A stretch of DNA of 64,000 nt from Acidovorax sp. HDW3. Lineage in GTDB: Bacteria; Pseudomonadota; Gammaproteobacteria; Burkholderiales; Burkholderiaceae_C. Position 1 is the first letter of the stretch; each line of letters begins with the position of its first letter. Shown here one piece after another: positions 60,790-64,000 of this stretch. A model generated the notes under the pieces. It was given only the letters and a program-made list of their open reading frames with translations. It was not told the DNA's origin and searched no databases. The position numbers were made by a program, and so were the translations under genes. The DNA is taken from NCBI RefSeq assembly GCF_011303755.1, contig NZ_CP049885.1, positions 2,400,001 through 2,464,000 of the forward strand, in the 5' to 3' direction.

Positions 60790-61206
60790 ATGGACTTCAC
60801 CCCCGACCCCCGCTACGCCCACCCAAGCACACCGCAGTGCTTTATCTACCTGCGCCTGCCCGTGGAACGGCATGGGCACGATCCACTGCACCAGCGCGAA
60901 AACACCATCGACCAAGCACTGCGCACCCAGGGCCTGGGCGAGGTACTGGGCTGGGGCGCATCGCTGGGCGAGGTCAGCGCCAACGGTCGGCGCCTGGCTT
61001 GGCTGCGCGTCGATATCAGCGCCAACACCCAGGCCAGCGCCCTGTTGCTGCTGCGCCAGCTGCTGCCCACGCTGCAGGCGCCAACAGGCACCGAGGTTCA
61101 CTACCAGCAAGACGGCCAGCACCTGCTCGACATCCTCGATGCCACCGGCTGGCTGTTCGCGCAAAGCCCGCAACTGCACGCCCGCAACGGGCCGGCAACA
61201 ATTTGA
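60790..61206 (+). CDS. Hypothetical protein between two chemoreceptor genes
   Basis: 138 residues, [13 protein letters not shown] start, with an acidic-neutral alpha/beta pattern ([36 protein letters not shown]). No membrane helix or signal peptide, and no family recognised. It is divergent from the first chemoreceptor gene, and the second chemoreceptor gene follows 77 nt downstream on the same strand. A link with chemotaxis is only positional. Confidence 0.6.
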   Translation: MDFTPDPRYAHPSTPQCFIYLRLPVERHGHDPLHQRENTIDQALRTQGLGEVLGWGASLGEVSANGRRLAWLRVDISANTQASALLLLRQLLPTLQAPTGTEVHYQQDGQHLLDILDATGWLFAQSPQLHARNGPATI

Positions 61207-61283
61207 GGCTTTAGAACATATTGTCACATTTGCCAGGCACAGTCGGCAGCCAGCCCATCCGGGTCACTGTCTTTCTGTTGCAT

Positions 61284-62863
61284 ATGGCCACATCCTCCTT
61301 CCCCTCTGCCCCGTCGATTGGTACTTTGGGCCGACGCCTGCTGGCACTTTTTTTTCTGCTGCTCACACTCGGCCTGGCCGGTTCGGGCATGGGGCTGTGG
61401 GCGCTCGCGCGCATCGGCCAGGCCACCGACGACATCGTCACGCACCAGCTCGCACAAGAGCGCCTGCTGGCCGACGCCCAGCGCCTGCAGGCGCTCAACA
61501 CCGAGCGTTACAAGGCCGTGGCGCTCAGCTCCGAACCTGAAGTGGGCGACGCCCTGGGCGCCGACATTGCCGCCACCGAGCAGCAATACGCCGCCCTGCT
61601 GGCGCCACTGGCACAGCAGCTGCAAGGCCGTGCCGAGCAAGCCCTGCTGGCGCAGGTGCACGCCAGCGCCCAAACTTTTGACACCGCGCGCCAGGCGCTC
61701 TTGCAGGCGCGCAGCTTTGGCCTGACGGCGCGCATCCACGCCGTCTACACGCAAGAATTCCTGCCCGCCGCACAGGCCCAGCAGGCGGCCCTGGCGGCGC
61801 TGGGCACGGCGCAGCGCCAGGCGATCGACGCCGATGCGCAGCAGGTGGCGCAGTGGAGCGCCCGCGCACGCCAGGCGCTGCTGCTGTTTGGCACGCTGGC
61901 GCTGGTGTTGGGATTGGCGCTGGTGCTGTGGCTGGTGCGCAGCATCACGCGCCCGATTGCCCTGGCGCGCGCCACGGCCGATCGCGTCGCCGCCCTGGAT
62001 CTGCGCCGCAACATTGCCGGCCACGGGCGCGACGAGACCGGCCACATGCTCACCGCCCTGGCCACCATGCAAGAGGCCCTGCGCCGCCTGGCGCAGCAGG
62101 TGCGAGCCAGCGTGCACGGCCTGCACCAGGCCACGGGTGAGATGGCCAGCGGCAACGTCGATCTGGCGCTGCGCACCGACCAGGCCGCCGCCAGCCTGCA
62201 GCAAACCGCCGCCGCACTGGCGCAGGTGCAGCAGGCGGTGCAGCAGTCGGCCCACACCGCCGAGCGCACCGAGAGCCAGGCCGTGCACGCCGCCGCCCAG
62301 GCGCAGCATGGCCAGCAGGTGGTGGCGCAGGTGGGGCAGAGCATGGCGGCGCTCGAGGGCAGCGCAGCGCGCATCGGCGCCATTACGGGCGTGATCGACG
62401 CCCTGGCTTTCCAGACCAATTTGCTCGCGCTCAACGCCGCCATCGAGGCCGCCCACGCCGGCGAGTTCGGGCGCGGCTTTGGCGTCGTCGCCGGCGAGGT
62501 GCGCCAGCTCGCCGGTCGTTCCGCCGAGGCGGCGCGTGAGATCAAGGCGCTGATCGAGCAGGCGCAGCAGCAGATCACCCACAGCAGCGCTCTGACGCAG
62601 GCAGCCGACGCACGCATGGCGCAGGTGGCCGACGCCATCGCGCACACGGCGCGCGCCATGCACGACATCCGCGCCCACAGCCAAGCGCAGCGCAGCGACA
62701 TCAGCGCCATCGGCCAGGCGCTCAATCAGCTCGACCATATGACGCAGAAAAACGCCGCCCTGGCCGAACAATCCGTGGGTGCCACGGCGCAGCTGCGCGG
62801 CCAGGCGGACGAACTCAGCGCCCTGGTCAGCCGCTTCATCCTGCCCGAGGCAGCGCCCCTGGC

Positions 62864-62876
<13 letters not shown>
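61284..62876 (+). CDS. Methyl-accepting chemotaxis protein, second copy
   Basis: 530 residues from ATG 61284; a TTG at 61221 would add 21 residues. The layout is TM1 at about residues 14-36, a periplasmic helical sensor, TM2 at about 190-212, HAMP and a signalling domain. The tip is unusual: [32 protein letters not shown], with His in place of the usual Arg and Phe in place of Gln. The stop codon lies in a dispersed-repeat copy. Paralogous to the first copy. Confidence 0.9.

Positions 62877-64000
<1,124 letters not shown>

Overview
The window is about two-thirds G+C and gene-dense. Gene content and order (thiD-hemL, dusB-fis-purH, accB-accC-prmA with a DUF3426 gene, RNB nuclease-tonB-aroE-mtgA, a lysine/alanine-rich histone H1-like protein) suggest a betaproteobacterium of the Burkholderiales, most likely Comamonadaceae. 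Species cannot be fixed from sequence alone. I see one tRNA gene (elongator tRNA-Met), no rRNA, no CRISPR array, no prophage and no replication origin.

Layout. 1-13.8 kb is housekeeping: partial thiD, hemL, purH, fis, dusB, a YqaA-type membrane protein, rarD, ychF, a UbiH-type monooxygenase, a DsbC-type disulfide protein, an M61 peptidase, enoyl-CoA hydratase, tRNA-Met and miaB. 13.8-17.2 kb is a scarred accessory patch: an AlbA/Schlafen-type regulator, the tip of an IS21-like element, an IS481-type transposase and a HipA remnant. 17.2-21.9 kb holds a 1274-residue membrane fusion (PAP2 phosphotransferase-like plus membrane spermidine-synthase-like) directly downstream of a type IV pilin gene, which has a sigma-54 promoter and a possible PilR site. 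21.9-26.5 kb holds three tandem paralogues of an AAA-ATPase/PD-(D/E)XK protein behind a D-amino-acid deaminase-like gene. 27.9-34.2 kb carries ffh, a cytochrome c assembly protein, pilS-pilR and ampD. 34.2-39.2 kb carries nrdAB under two NrdR boxes and the histone-like gene. 39.3-45.5 kb is a minus-strand run: a thioredoxin-like protein, accB, accC, prmA, a DUF3426 protein and a PfkB kinase. 45.6-53.6 kb carries mpl, DAHP synthase behind an aromatic leader-peptide attenuator, tldD, rodA and an HDOD protein. 53.7-59.1 kb carries an RNB nuclease, tonB, aroE, mtgA and ruvC. 59.1-64 kb carries two chemoreceptors and the 3' part of thiC.

How parts connect. The sigma-54-type regulator PilR encoded at 32-33.6 kb is the natural activator of the pilin promoter near 21.7 kb. 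The PAP2/SpeE-like fusion next to the pilin is a candidate surface-modification enzyme. DAHP synthase and aroE both serve the shikimate pathway. AmpD, mpl, rodA and mtgA all serve peptidoglycan. thiD and thiC, at opposite ends, belong to thiamine pyrimidine synthesis.

Strongest observations: an 18-residue leader peptide reading MCLRNVFYFYFWFSVLGG followed by a terminator ahead of DAHP synthase; a dispersed repeat family of about 30-60 bp with at least 14 copies, five of them read in frame inside conserved enzymes; the PAP2-MFS-SpeE fusion beside pilA; the mosaic triplet of AAA/PD-(D/E)XK genes; and a terminator-like hairpin in the nrdA leader downstream of the NrdR boxes.
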